Shown here in pieces: positions 56,201 through 64,000 of a stretch of 64,000 nt of DNA (positions are counted from its first letter, which is position 1; every line of letters starts with the position of its first letter). The position numbers and the translations under genes are program-made. The stretch comes from Brachypterus glaber. Its lineage: Eukaryota; Arthropoda; Insecta; Coleoptera; Kateretidae. The notes under the pieces were generated by a model. It was given only the letters and a program-made list of their open reading frames with translations. It did not search any database and was not told the origin of the DNA. The stretch lies in NCBI GenBank assembly GCA_958510825.1, contig OY294046.1:10208847-10272846 (forward strand), given 5' to 3'.

Positions 56201-56788
56201 CAGTCGACTTGACAATACCACAAAATTAACTTTTTTTTCGAATTAAGAAAAATTGCTTTGGGATTTTGTTCTGCTTGCTTAAAAACAAATTTTTATCAAA
56301 ATAAAATTTTGAAAAATTTTAGGTGGCGCCAGATATCAGTGAAAGAGTAAAAATTTATCAGGTAAACTTACCTTTCCGTAAAATATACGAAAAAAAGTTA
56401 TTTAAAAAATATATTTATAATCAAAAATAAGAGCCGCATGCCAAAATTTAATACTTTTAATTTTTTTTTATTAAAAAAATTCAAACACTGGAAACTTGAC
56501 ACTATTTAAAAAAATTATTACAAGTTAAAATTATTAAAATTTGACATGCGGCTCTTATTTTTGATTATAAATCTATTTTTTAAATAACTTTTTTTGTATC
56601 TGTTACGGAAAGGTAAGTTTGCCTGAAAACTTTTTACTTTTTCACTGATATCTGGCGAAACAATTTAAAAAAAAATTATTTAATCAAAAATTAGTTTTTA
56701 CGCAAGCGGGGCAAAGTCTTAAATCAGTTTTTCTTAATTCAAAAAAAAAAAAAAAATGGTCATTTTATGGTATTGTCAAGTCGATCAC
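56201..56788. mobile_element. Inverted-repeat element with GTCGACTTGACAATACCA ends
   Basis: The arms include CTTACCTTTCCGTAA and TATAATCAAAAATAAGAGCC, and return in reverse after a short AT-rich centre (about 56470-56530). The right end reads GGTATTGTCAAGTCGATC. Confidence 0.8.
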
Positions 56789-57045
56789 ACCGTATAATTT
56801 TGAAATATATATTTTAAAAAAAATGAGGTTAACCTTACCTATTAATTATATAGGCCTTAATAATATAGGCTATTAACAAATTTGATAATTTACAGTAACG
56901 GCAAAAAGTAAAGAAACATTTTAAAATAATATGTGGTTATGTTTTTTTTTAGTTTAAGATTAAACATACAAAAAATATTAGAACACAAGCCTTTAAATAT
57001 AAAACGAACTTTAATTTAGTGTCCAAAAAGTAATTTTGAAGGAGA

Positions 57046-57133
57046 GGAAGAAGAAGAAGAAGAAGAAGAAGAAGAAGAAGAAGAAGAAGAAGAAGAAGAA
57101 GAAGAAGAAGAAGAAGAAGAAGAAGAAGAAGAA
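57046..57133. repeat. (GAA)n microsatellite, about 29 units
   Basis: A pure GAA/AGA trinucleotide run with no interruption apart from its first unit. Confidence 0.97.
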
Positions 57134-57183
57134 ATTAACCTTTTAAAGTATGTTTTTACCCCTTGGCTTGCTGAATAATTGTG

Positions 57184-57688
57184 TTAAAAAGGGACTTAGA
57201 AAAAATTTAGTGGCTATTTGAAAAAAAAAATTGGAATAAGTGGGTGCAAGGGGGTGAAAATTGTGATAACTTGTGACTGGGAAGTTAAAAAAAATGCTCA
57301 TACAGGTGGATTTTTATTTTTAATTTTGCAAATTTTGGTTTACACCAAATGTTATCACAATTTTCACCCTCTTGCACCCACTTATTCCAATTTTTTTTTT
57401 CAAATAGCCACTAATTTTTTTCTAAGCCCCTTTTTAAATAAGGCTTTGGCATACACCGTTAGAAAGCTTATTAAATAACCTTTCCAACGAAGTGTCACAA
57501 GAGGTAAGTTGCTATTTGAAAAAAAAAAATTGTGATGGGAGGGTGCAAGGGGGTGAAAATTTTAATAACTTTTTTTACACCAAAATTTGAAAAATTAAAA
57601 ATTAAAATCGACCTGTCCGAGCGTTTTTTTAAAAGTCTTATAATTGAAAAGTAAATCGGGTGATTCCAGACTTAATGTACGCACTGTA
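57184..57688. mobile_element. Decayed relative of the 12539-13372 palindrome
   Basis: The right half matches that family (AAGCTTATTAAATAACCTTT, GGTGATTCCAGACTTAATG, CGCACTGTA). The left half is a rearranged inverted copy (57190-57437) lacking the outer terminus. Confidence 0.7.
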
Positions 57689-57702
57689 TAATAACGCGAG
57701 AA

Positions 57703-57766
57703 CCGGGGTATGAAGTGTATGAATTTTGGTACAATTTGCGTTACGTAATACTTGAACGTTCCCTAA
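57703..57766 (+). repeat. MITE right-end fragment (GCGTTACGTAATACTTGAAC)
   Basis: Matches the right terminus of the 19189-19338 element and the fragment at 11447-11472, again ending TTCCCT. Confidence 0.6.
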
Positions 57767-57871
57767 GTGTTTTCGTATAACCCATTTCACCACCTCTTTA
57801 GAGCTTCTAGCACCCAAAGGAACCCGATCTAGGACCTGGGGATTGACAAACAGCTTAATTTGTATGTACTT

Positions 57872-57898
57872 TAATACAAAAGTCCAAAAGTCACCCCC
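57872..57898 (+). repeat. F3 terminus fragment, left side of an insertion
   Basis: AAAAGTCCAAAAGTCACCCC is the F3 end. The C run is cut by the element at 57899, and F3 sequence resumes at 58868. Confidence 0.7.
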
Positions 57899-58867
57899 TG
57901 ATAGCACAAAAACCTTCTGAGAAGATTCTTAAAATAAATAGCCGGAAGGACAGCATGCTTATTATAAGCATATCTATTTTGCTCAGGATATTCTAAGAAC
58001 GATTAAAGAAATGCAAAGGATTTTCTAAGAAGCTTCTTATAAGGTTCTGCATCTAATAAGAATATTTTAAGAAGCATGTTAAGAATGTTCTTAGAATTAG
58101 GTACATGTACTTTTAAGAAAATTCTTAGCATGCTTCTTATAATATACTTATTTAATATTTTATAACACTCGATTCTTTTTATGGAGTGATGCGAAAATTT
58201 TTACGTCTGTGATAAACCTAATAATTAAAGTATATAAAAATCTTTATATAACACTTACCAGGTAAGATTCATATGCGATATGCAGTTTAACTGTGAAAGC
58301 AAACTTTCTACAAGGCATAAAATTCATGCGCCATACAAAAATCTAATGTTTAGAGAAAAAATAGCAAATAATTATCATTTCAAAAAAATAATAATTTTAA
58401 TTTTTTGTCTAAAACTACATAAAATAACTTTATGTCTAAAAAAACATCCATTTCTATTACTTAAGGGTAAAACTTTTATTATTAACAACAATTTTAAGAA
58501 TATTTGTAATTCTAACCTATTAAAATTAAAATAATATAGACGCCATATTACTATTCTAAAAACATTCTCATTAGAATATTTTAAGAATATGTATTTGGGA
58601 ATATTCTTAGCAAAATACTCTAATCTTGCCTAGCATGTGCACTATAGCATTATTTCAGAATATTCCCATTAAAATATTTTAAGAATATGTATTTGGGAAT
58701 ATTCTTAGCAAAATGCTCTAATCATGCTAAGAATGTTTAGAGTAGAAGCACTTATGCTACTACAGCAGTGCACCTTTTAAGAACGTGCTTAGCATGTTTA
58801 CAGCATTATGCTAAGAACTTTTCAAGGGAACGATTAAAAGACCTTCTTAGGATGAAGTGTGTTATCA
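57899..58867. mobile_element. Element with TGATARCACA ends and clustered TTCTTA/TAAGAA repeats
   Basis: 969 bp, TGATAGCACA at the left and GTGTGTTATCA at the right. It is inserted in the poly-C tract of an F3 terminus. More than a dozen copies of (A)TTCTTA or TAAGAA(T), often as AAGAATATTCTTAGCA or CTTCTTAGGATG, cluster at 57910-58140 and 58555-58860, leaving an AT-rich centre. Two roughly 85-bp stretches (58568-58635 and 58658-58725) are near-identical direct repeats. Confidence 0.7.
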
Positions 58868-59370
58868 GGGCCTCCCGCGTCTTAACTTTTGAACGAGTTG
58901 AGATATCGATTTCAAATTTAAAACACTTATATAAGACAACCAAAACTATCTTTTTGCATATATTTGATATTTTTTTTAAATATGGGCAGGGGGGCATAGG
59001 GGGGATTTTTTTTAATGAAAAGGGGGGTCGTCTGATATATCATTTGGAAGCTTATAAAATTCTCTATTTAACTATATACTTTTTAATTTTTGAATTTTTT
59101 TTAAGGTTTAATTTTGTTTTTTGCTAAAAATGGCTTTTTAAGTTTTGTTTTGTACATTTTTATTTATATTAATTAAAATAAGTTTTAAAGTATAATTTAC
59201 GTTTCTGCAAAATAAAATAATTAATTTATCAAAAATTGTTTGATTTTTTTAAAGAAATTTTGACGAAAATACCCGTTTTCAACCCTATTTTGGATCCCAA
59301 AAAAAAATAAATAAAAAATAAAAAAGTATATTTTAAATAGAGAATTTTATAGGCTTGAAAATGATTTGCC
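58868..59370 (-). mobile_element. F3 palindrome remainder, truncated
   Basis: TTAACTTTTGAACGAGTTGA, GGGCAGGGGGGCATAGGGG and the inner arm follow the F3 order up to about 59370, where F3 homology is lost. Confidence 0.7.
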
Positions 59371-59859
59371 TAATTTTAGATATTTACGTTCTAAATTCTA
59401 CAAATTTTAATCACCCCGTTTTATATGCCATTTTCCACCTTTCATTACAGACTCTTTTGATGTCTTTTATGTTTTTCAATCCAAAAAGTCCAAATATTTC
59501 TGTTTTCATGTCAAAAATAAAAAGTATAGTTATAACCTTACTATTTTGCCCCAGGTCAATATAACTTAATATGTTTTATTAATGTCTACAAAAATCGTGA
59601 CATCGGACAGACAGACAGACAGACGGACGGACGAACAGACGGAAATTTAAAAAAAATTGCTTATTTTTTCATGAAACAAATTTATATCCAAGAATTTTTT
59701 ATCTAAGACGATTTTTGATTTTTTTGAAAATTCGAAACTACCGTATAATATTATTCTAGCCCTGTGAATAATATAATAATATGACTGAGTAAATAAATAA
59801 TAATAAATAAATACATATATAAATATAACGTTATAATGTTTTAGAGTAATCGTAAAAAT
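59371..59859. other. No gene; ACAGACAGACAGACGG run
   Basis: The low-complexity run CGGACAGACAGACAGACAGA lies at 59606-59625, reminiscent of the reverse of 18620-18637. AT-rich elsewhere. Confidence 0.4.
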
Positions 59860-59876
59860 GGCAGACTAACATCTCT

Positions 59877-60160
59877 ACTCTAAATTTCACTACTCCGTAA
59901 CATCTCTACTCCATAACATCCCTACTCCATAACAACTCTACTCCATAACATCCCTACTCCATAACAACTCTACTCCATAACATCCCTACTCCATAACAAC
60001 TCTACTCCATAACATCTCTACTCCATAACATCTCTACTCCATAACATCACTACTCCATAACATCCCTACTCCCCAACAACCCTACTCCGTAACATCTCTA
60101 CTCTATAACATCTCTACTCCATAACATCCCTACTCCGTAATATCTCTACTCCGCACTATA
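59877..60160 (-). repeat. 16-bp minisatellite, left arm, about 18 units
   Basis: Unit CTACTCCATAACATCC with CAACT, CATCT and CCGTAAC variants. Same unit as 61141-61350 in the opposite orientation. Confidence 0.95.
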
Positions 60161-60583
60161 TGCACTTGATTAGCAACTTATTAATTAAGGAGTGATTGAC
60201 GGAACAAAGTACATTATTTTATCACAATTTTTCCTAGTAAGTGTTAAATTACAGACGTATGTTATAAATACAAACTTAAATATACTTTGTAATATATTTG
60301 TTAATTTAATTTAAAAAAACTTTGTGACAATTTCGATAATTATTGTTTTACAGTTCTGTACAAAAGGTGTTTTAGCACCTTTCATAAAATCAAAAAAATA
60401 TTTGTCACGGTAAGCAATTGCAATTTTTACATTTAAAATATTTAGTTCAATAATACCTTATTTATTAGAATATTTTGTTTTTTTTATTAGGACATTTTAA
60501 GAGTACGGGGGCAAAGAGACGGGACTTGGAAGTACATATACAGGGAATAAATATACCATCAAGACTCCAAGTCCGTAGGTCGC

Positions 60584-60785
60584 AGGTATGTTTGTGCGTC
60601 GAAGACTACACACAATTCATGTGGCGGAGTAATTATAATGGAAAATGATACAATTATGGTAAGAGGTGTGCATAACCACCCGCTACCCACACTATGCCAA
60701 CGGAAGGCAATAATAAGGGAAATCCAAAGGCGATCATTGGATCCCGACCTGTCTCCTTTGGAAATTGTAAATGCAGTGCTGAGAG
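60584..60785 (+). pseudogene. FLYWCH-like zinc-finger exon fragment
   Basis: The frame reads RYVCASKTTHNSCGGVIIME, NDTIMVRGVHNHPLP, then a helical tail REIQRRSLDPDLSPLEIVNA, and ends at an exact GTAAGT donor (60787). Two spaced cysteines followed by an H-N-H-P motif resemble the FLYWCH/MULE-type zinc finger, in which a C...C...HNH set binds zinc. Upstream of 60551 there is a stop and the expected N-terminal half appears only in a shifted frame, so it is truncated or frameshifted. It may derive from a host gene or from a Mutator-like transposase. Confidence 0.45.
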
Positions 60786-60821
60786 AGTAAGTAATATTCT
60801 TTAGGTTTTATGTACATTATA

Positions 60822-60908
60822 CAGTGCGGTCCAAAAGTCACCCCCCCCCCCCCCTTCTTAACTTTTGAACGAGTTTGGACTTCAAATTTAGAACTCTTAA
60901 ATAAGACA
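60822..60908 (+). repeat. F3 end fragment inside the 59860-61373 element
   Basis: CAGTGCGGTCCAAAAGTCAC, a C run and GAACTCTTAAATAAGACA match the F3 terminus, truncated after about 87 bp. Confidence 0.8.
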
Positions 60909-61140
60909 GTGCTAAAACCCCTTTTGTACAGAACTGTAAAACAATAATTATCGAAATTGTCACAAAGTTTTTTTTTAAATTAAATTAACAAATATATTAC
61001 TATGTATATTTAAGTTTATATTTATAATATACGTCTGTAATTTTTTTTTATTTTGCATAAAGACAAACATTGTGATAAAATAATGTACTTTGTTCCGTCA
61101 ATCACTCCTTAATTAATAAGTTGGTAATCAAGTGCATATA

Positions 61141-61350
61141 GTGCGGAGTAGAGATGTTACGGAGTAGAGATGTTATGGAGTAGAGATGTTATAGAGTAGA
61201 GATGTTACGGAGTAGGGTTGTTGGGGAGTAGGGATGTTATGGAGTAGGGATGTTATGGAGTAGAGATGTTATGGAGTAGAGATGTTATGGAGTAGAGTTG
61301 TTATGGAGTAGGGATGTTATGGAGTAGAGATGTTACGGAGTAGTGAAATT
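61141..61350 (+). repeat. 16-bp minisatellite, right arm, about 13 units
   Basis: Unit GGAGTAGAGATGTTAT with GGGATG and TTGTTAT variants, the mirror of the left-arm array. Confidence 0.95.
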
Positions 61351-61390
61351 TAGAGTAGAGATGTTAGTCTGCCGTAGATATTATATACCT

Positions 61391-61600
61391 CAAACTTGCT
61401 ACAACAACGTTTGGTTGTACAGTACATCTAAAAATAGTACAACTTATACTATTTTTAGATTTTTTTTAACGGTAATGTACACTACATTACCGTTCCCTCC
61501 ACGTGATTTATATTTGATTCCTATGGGTGTTTTACAACAGGGTACCAAAAAAGTCGATCCGTTTTCTTCGCATCAAAACGAAGAGTATCTAACTGATAAT
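61391..61600 (+). promoter_or_regulatory. Upstream region of the second galactosyltransferase copy
   Basis: Shares AACTTGCTACAACAACGTTT and GCATCAAAACGAAGAGTATC with 44708-44845. A short palindrome (GGTAATGTACACTACATTACC, about 61474-61494) is unique to this copy. The hAT-like element begins at 61601, separating this block from the coding exon by about 1.06 kb of extra DNA. Confidence 0.6.
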
Positions 61601-62462
61601 CAGTTAACGGCTAATTTCCAGTGCTCGCATAGGCGCCGCGTCGATTCTAGCGTTGACGCGAGGTTTTAAATATTTACATTTTTATTTCTTTCTATCTTGA
61701 TTTTTTTTAATGATTCAATTTAAACGAGTTAGGTGGGAAAAAAGTTATCGATAAATAAAAATTAAAAACTTTCGTATTCTTAAAAGATAAAAATCGAATA
61801 TCGTTTTTTCTTCGAAAAACACCGATATATATATCGGGTGTTTTTTTTAACCTGAAACATTTAAATATCTCGAATACTATACATTTTAGAAAAAAAAAAT
61901 GTCAAACAAAAAAGGTTTATTTTAATGGGGGAAACAAAATGGCGTATTTATTTTTTAAGCATATTTACGTTTTCAAGGTAATTTCAAGGCCAACTTTGTT
62001 TTTTTAAATAGAAACATATATTTTTTATTGTTATTTAATTTTCCTCAAAAAAATAAAAATCTTTTGTAAACAACTTTTTTTGATCGGACTTTTAGTTGCA
62101 GAGATAACACAGCCACACAAAATTAAAAAAGTTGGCTCTCCGACGGACTTGTCTAGTAAATTCCTATGTATTTTGAGCCGCTGAATCCGAATCTGAGGTC
62201 GGAATTTGAAAGTTAGCTCCCGTTTTCAACATAACCTCAAAAAACATATCATATCATTTCGAAAAGCACGTTTTTTGAGGTTATGTTGAAAATGAGAGCT
62301 AGCTTTCAAATGACCTTGAAACCGTAAATATGCTTAAATTATTTATTTATACGCCATTTTGTTTCCCCCATTAAAATAAACGTTTTTTGTTTGACATTTT
62401 TTTTTTCTAAAATGCATAGTATTCGAGATATTTGAAAGTTTTAGGTTAAAAAAAACACCCGG

Positions 62463-62493
<31 letters not shown>

Positions 62494-62658
62494 TTATAGT
62501 TAATATGTATAGTCAATATTGTTTTGTGTAACAAATTAGTCGTCAAATGTTTCGATTTAGTGACCTTTATAAAAATTTCCCTCATAATTCGGCAAAATTA
62601 TTCCGCAAGCCTATGTTTCTGTTTATTTTCAACGTTGATGAGTTTATTCCGATTACTG
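61601..62658 (+). mobile_element. hAT-like MITE, copy 4, in the second gene's upstream region
   Basis: Left end CAGTTAACGGCTAATTTCCA (mutated) and right end TTTATTCCGATTACTG. The 8-bp flanks CTGATAAT (61593-61600) and CTGAAAAT (62659-62666) agree at 7 of 8. The body matches copies 1-3, interrupted by 61835-62461. Confidence 0.85.
61835..62461. mobile_element. Nested inverted-repeat element with CGGGTGTTTTTTTTAACCT ends
   Basis: About 627 bp. The arms TTAAATATCTCGAATACTAT and CAAAATGGCGTATTTATTTT return in reverse (ATACGCCATTTTGTTTCCCC; TAGTATTCGAGATATTTGAA). It is inserted in the AT dinucleotide-rich centre of the hAT-like copy, beside an (AT)n run. The inner part holds a second palindrome (CATAACCTCAAAAAAC). 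Confidence 0.85.
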
Positions 62659-62787
62659 CTGAAAATATTGATAAGAATTATTTTAAATATTAAGCTTTCG
62701 CGGCCACTAAGATATAAAGAACTTCCAGTTTCGGAATAGTTACTAAATACTACAGATGTATTACTAAAATAATAGCTTTTAATTACG

Positions 62788-63058
62788 ATGTTAAAAAACT
62801 CTAAAAAAAAAGTGACATTAACTTTAATTGCTATTTTTACACTTTCAGCATATACGCTGTTGAAAAATTACAAAGAAGATTATTACAAGTTGATTGATTT
62901 GGACTTTTCGTTTAAAATACTAAATAAAGTATGTGAAAACGTAACACTAAAGTTACTTATAGCAGTACACAGTGCACCAGAAAATTTTGATAAAAGAAAC
63001 GCTTTAAGGACGACATGGGCTCAAAATAGAGAAGATACGAAGGTTTTATTCTTTATAG
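62788..63058 (+). CDS. Beta-1,3-galactosyltransferase paralogue, exon 1 only (partial gene)
   Basis: Encodes 90 residues plus one base: a short basic tail (MLKNSKKK), a membrane segment at about residues 9-25, a stem with a single EDYYKLIDLDFSF unit, then LKLLIAVHSAPENF, RNALRTTWAQNRED and VLFFI, ending at ATAG|GTAAAA in phase 1 exactly like exon 1 at 44910. It is highly similar to that exon, with differences near the N-terminus and stem. Exons 2 and 3 are expected beyond the window. No disabling mutation is seen, so it may be active. Confidence 0.88.
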
Positions 63059-64000
63059 GTAAAATATTGCTATCAAAAATTACTTTCCTCTACACATTAA
63101 TTATAAATAAATAAAAAATCTTAAAAAGCTAAAATGTTGTCTAAACTGTTTTAAATAACACTGGTCGACAAAAAAAAACATATCTCTCAATTTTGTGTGA
63201 TATATAATTTTCGATTAACTTTTTGATGCTGAACACGAATTTTACCTCCAGTTTTTGCCATCAGGTCAGGGTTCTGTGATAAATGCTACTGAGTTAAAAA
63301 AAAAAAACAAAAATCAAATATCATTATTTTCAGCCCCATACAATTTTTTTTCTAAGAACATTATATATCTTAAGAATACAGTTTTAAAAATGTTTTGTGT
63401 TTTTAGATATCTTTACGATTTAAAAAAAAGTGCAAAAAACTGAAAAAAAGTTAAACCTTTTTAAATCCCATTAGGGTGAATGTATTAGTAATGGACACAC
63501 AACACAATATTTTACCTTTGACCGCATGTATTTGGGGCTGTCCTTGCCTATAAAATTTAAAAAATAATGGAGCTATTGCTTTTAAATTAGGTAGTTGAGT
63601 ACTTTTTGGGTGTTGTTTATAAGCGCAAAAATTCGACAAATGTTACAACTGCCTAGACTCTCCTATTTAACGGATTTTAATTTTTAAAATATCATTTGAA
63701 AGTTTGAACTCTCTTCTATATGTGTTTAAATTTACAAGTATCAAAGAGCTTTATGTTCAATTCTGAGTAAAATTTTAATTTTTTTTTTAATCTGGATTGC
63801 AAAATTATTGTGCAAAAACTATCAGACCGATTTTGATGAAATTTGGTGTGATGATTTAGCACACCATAAAGTTTTCTTGGGCCAATTTACTATGTATACT
63901 TTTAGTATCCGAAAAAAAATCGCAAAAAAACTAGATTTTCTATCCGTTTTTTGCTATTTTTACTATTTTTGCAATAATAATAATTATTTTTTCAATTTGC
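63059..64000 (+). other. Start of intron 1 of the paralogue; nothing else recognised
   Basis: AT-rich sequence after the GTAAAA donor. It does not obviously match intron 1 of the first copy beyond the first few dozen bases. No exon or clear mobile element was identified. Confidence 0.5.

Larger units (their letters stand above)
59860..61373. mobile_element. Large inverted-repeat element carrying minisatellites and a captured exon fragment
   Basis: The left arm starts GGCAGACTAACATCTCTACT and the right arm ends with its complement. Each arm contains a 16-bp minisatellite (59877-60160 and 61141-61350) and then an inner arm (CAACTTATTAATTAAGGAGT, TTCCGTCAATCACTCCTT). The unique centre (about 60480-60820) holds a FLYWCH-like coding fragment with a splice donor and then a piece of an F3 end. 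Target duplication not resolved. Confidence 0.8.

Overview
This is an AT-rich, gene-poor stretch of a eukaryotic nuclear genome, most likely an insect. The evidence for that is a spliced beta-1,3-galactosyltransferase gene with GT-AG introns, insect-type transposable elements (Tc1/mariner, a mariner of the DUF4817 type, hAT-like and piggyBac-like non-autonomous elements, CR1/Jockey-like LINEs, a tRNA-derived SINE), an LTR element with a tRNA-Lys-type primer site, and no compact operon-like coding. The species cannot be named from the sequence. A 200-N assembly gap lies at 35864-36063.

Host genes. One complete three-exon gene on the + strand (44910-45249, 48893-49138, 51541-51956) encodes a 333-residue type II membrane glycosyltransferase of the beta-1,3-galactosyltransferase family (Galactosyl_T). 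A paralogous first exon (62788-63058) starts a second copy that runs off the right edge. The two copies also share upstream blocks (44708-44750 with 61391-61461; 44815-44845 with 61570-61600), so this is a tandem gene duplication. A hAT-like element has since landed in the upstream region of the second copy. A possible orphan 5' exon (44227-44299, Cys-X4-Cys start, THAP-like) lies just upstream. A FLYWCH-like exon fragment (60584-60785) is enclosed in a large inverted-repeat element.

Mobile DNA, left to right. 1-14.8 kb: a (CT)80 array, long palindromic elements bounded by TA, and satellite-like arrays with units of 115 and 105 bp. 14.8-18.3 kb: a MITE with a nested hairpin, then three head-to-tail internally deleted Tc1-like elements joined by single TA dinucleotides. 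19-23.4 kb: nested hAT-like and other MITEs with readable target duplications. 23.8-26.1 kb: a decayed mariner whose termini resemble those of several palindromic families here. 28.1-34.6 kb: a LINE split by a young 5.6-kb non-autonomous LTR retrotransposon. 34.7-35.7 kb: two SINEs in opposite orientation inside a MITE. 36-43.6 kb: more palindromes, two LINE 3' ends, a piggyBac-like element and a third hAT-like copy. 52-61.4 kb: MITEs and five long inverted-repeat elements, one with a 16-bp minisatellite in each arm.

The most striking feature is in intron 1 of the glycosyltransferase gene: a 354-bp direct repeat whose units carry, on the minus strand, a complete type I hammerhead ribozyme (48220-48264) and a second, stem I-less ribozyme core (48574-48612). 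This is the layout of retrozymes or of Penelope-like element terminal repeats.
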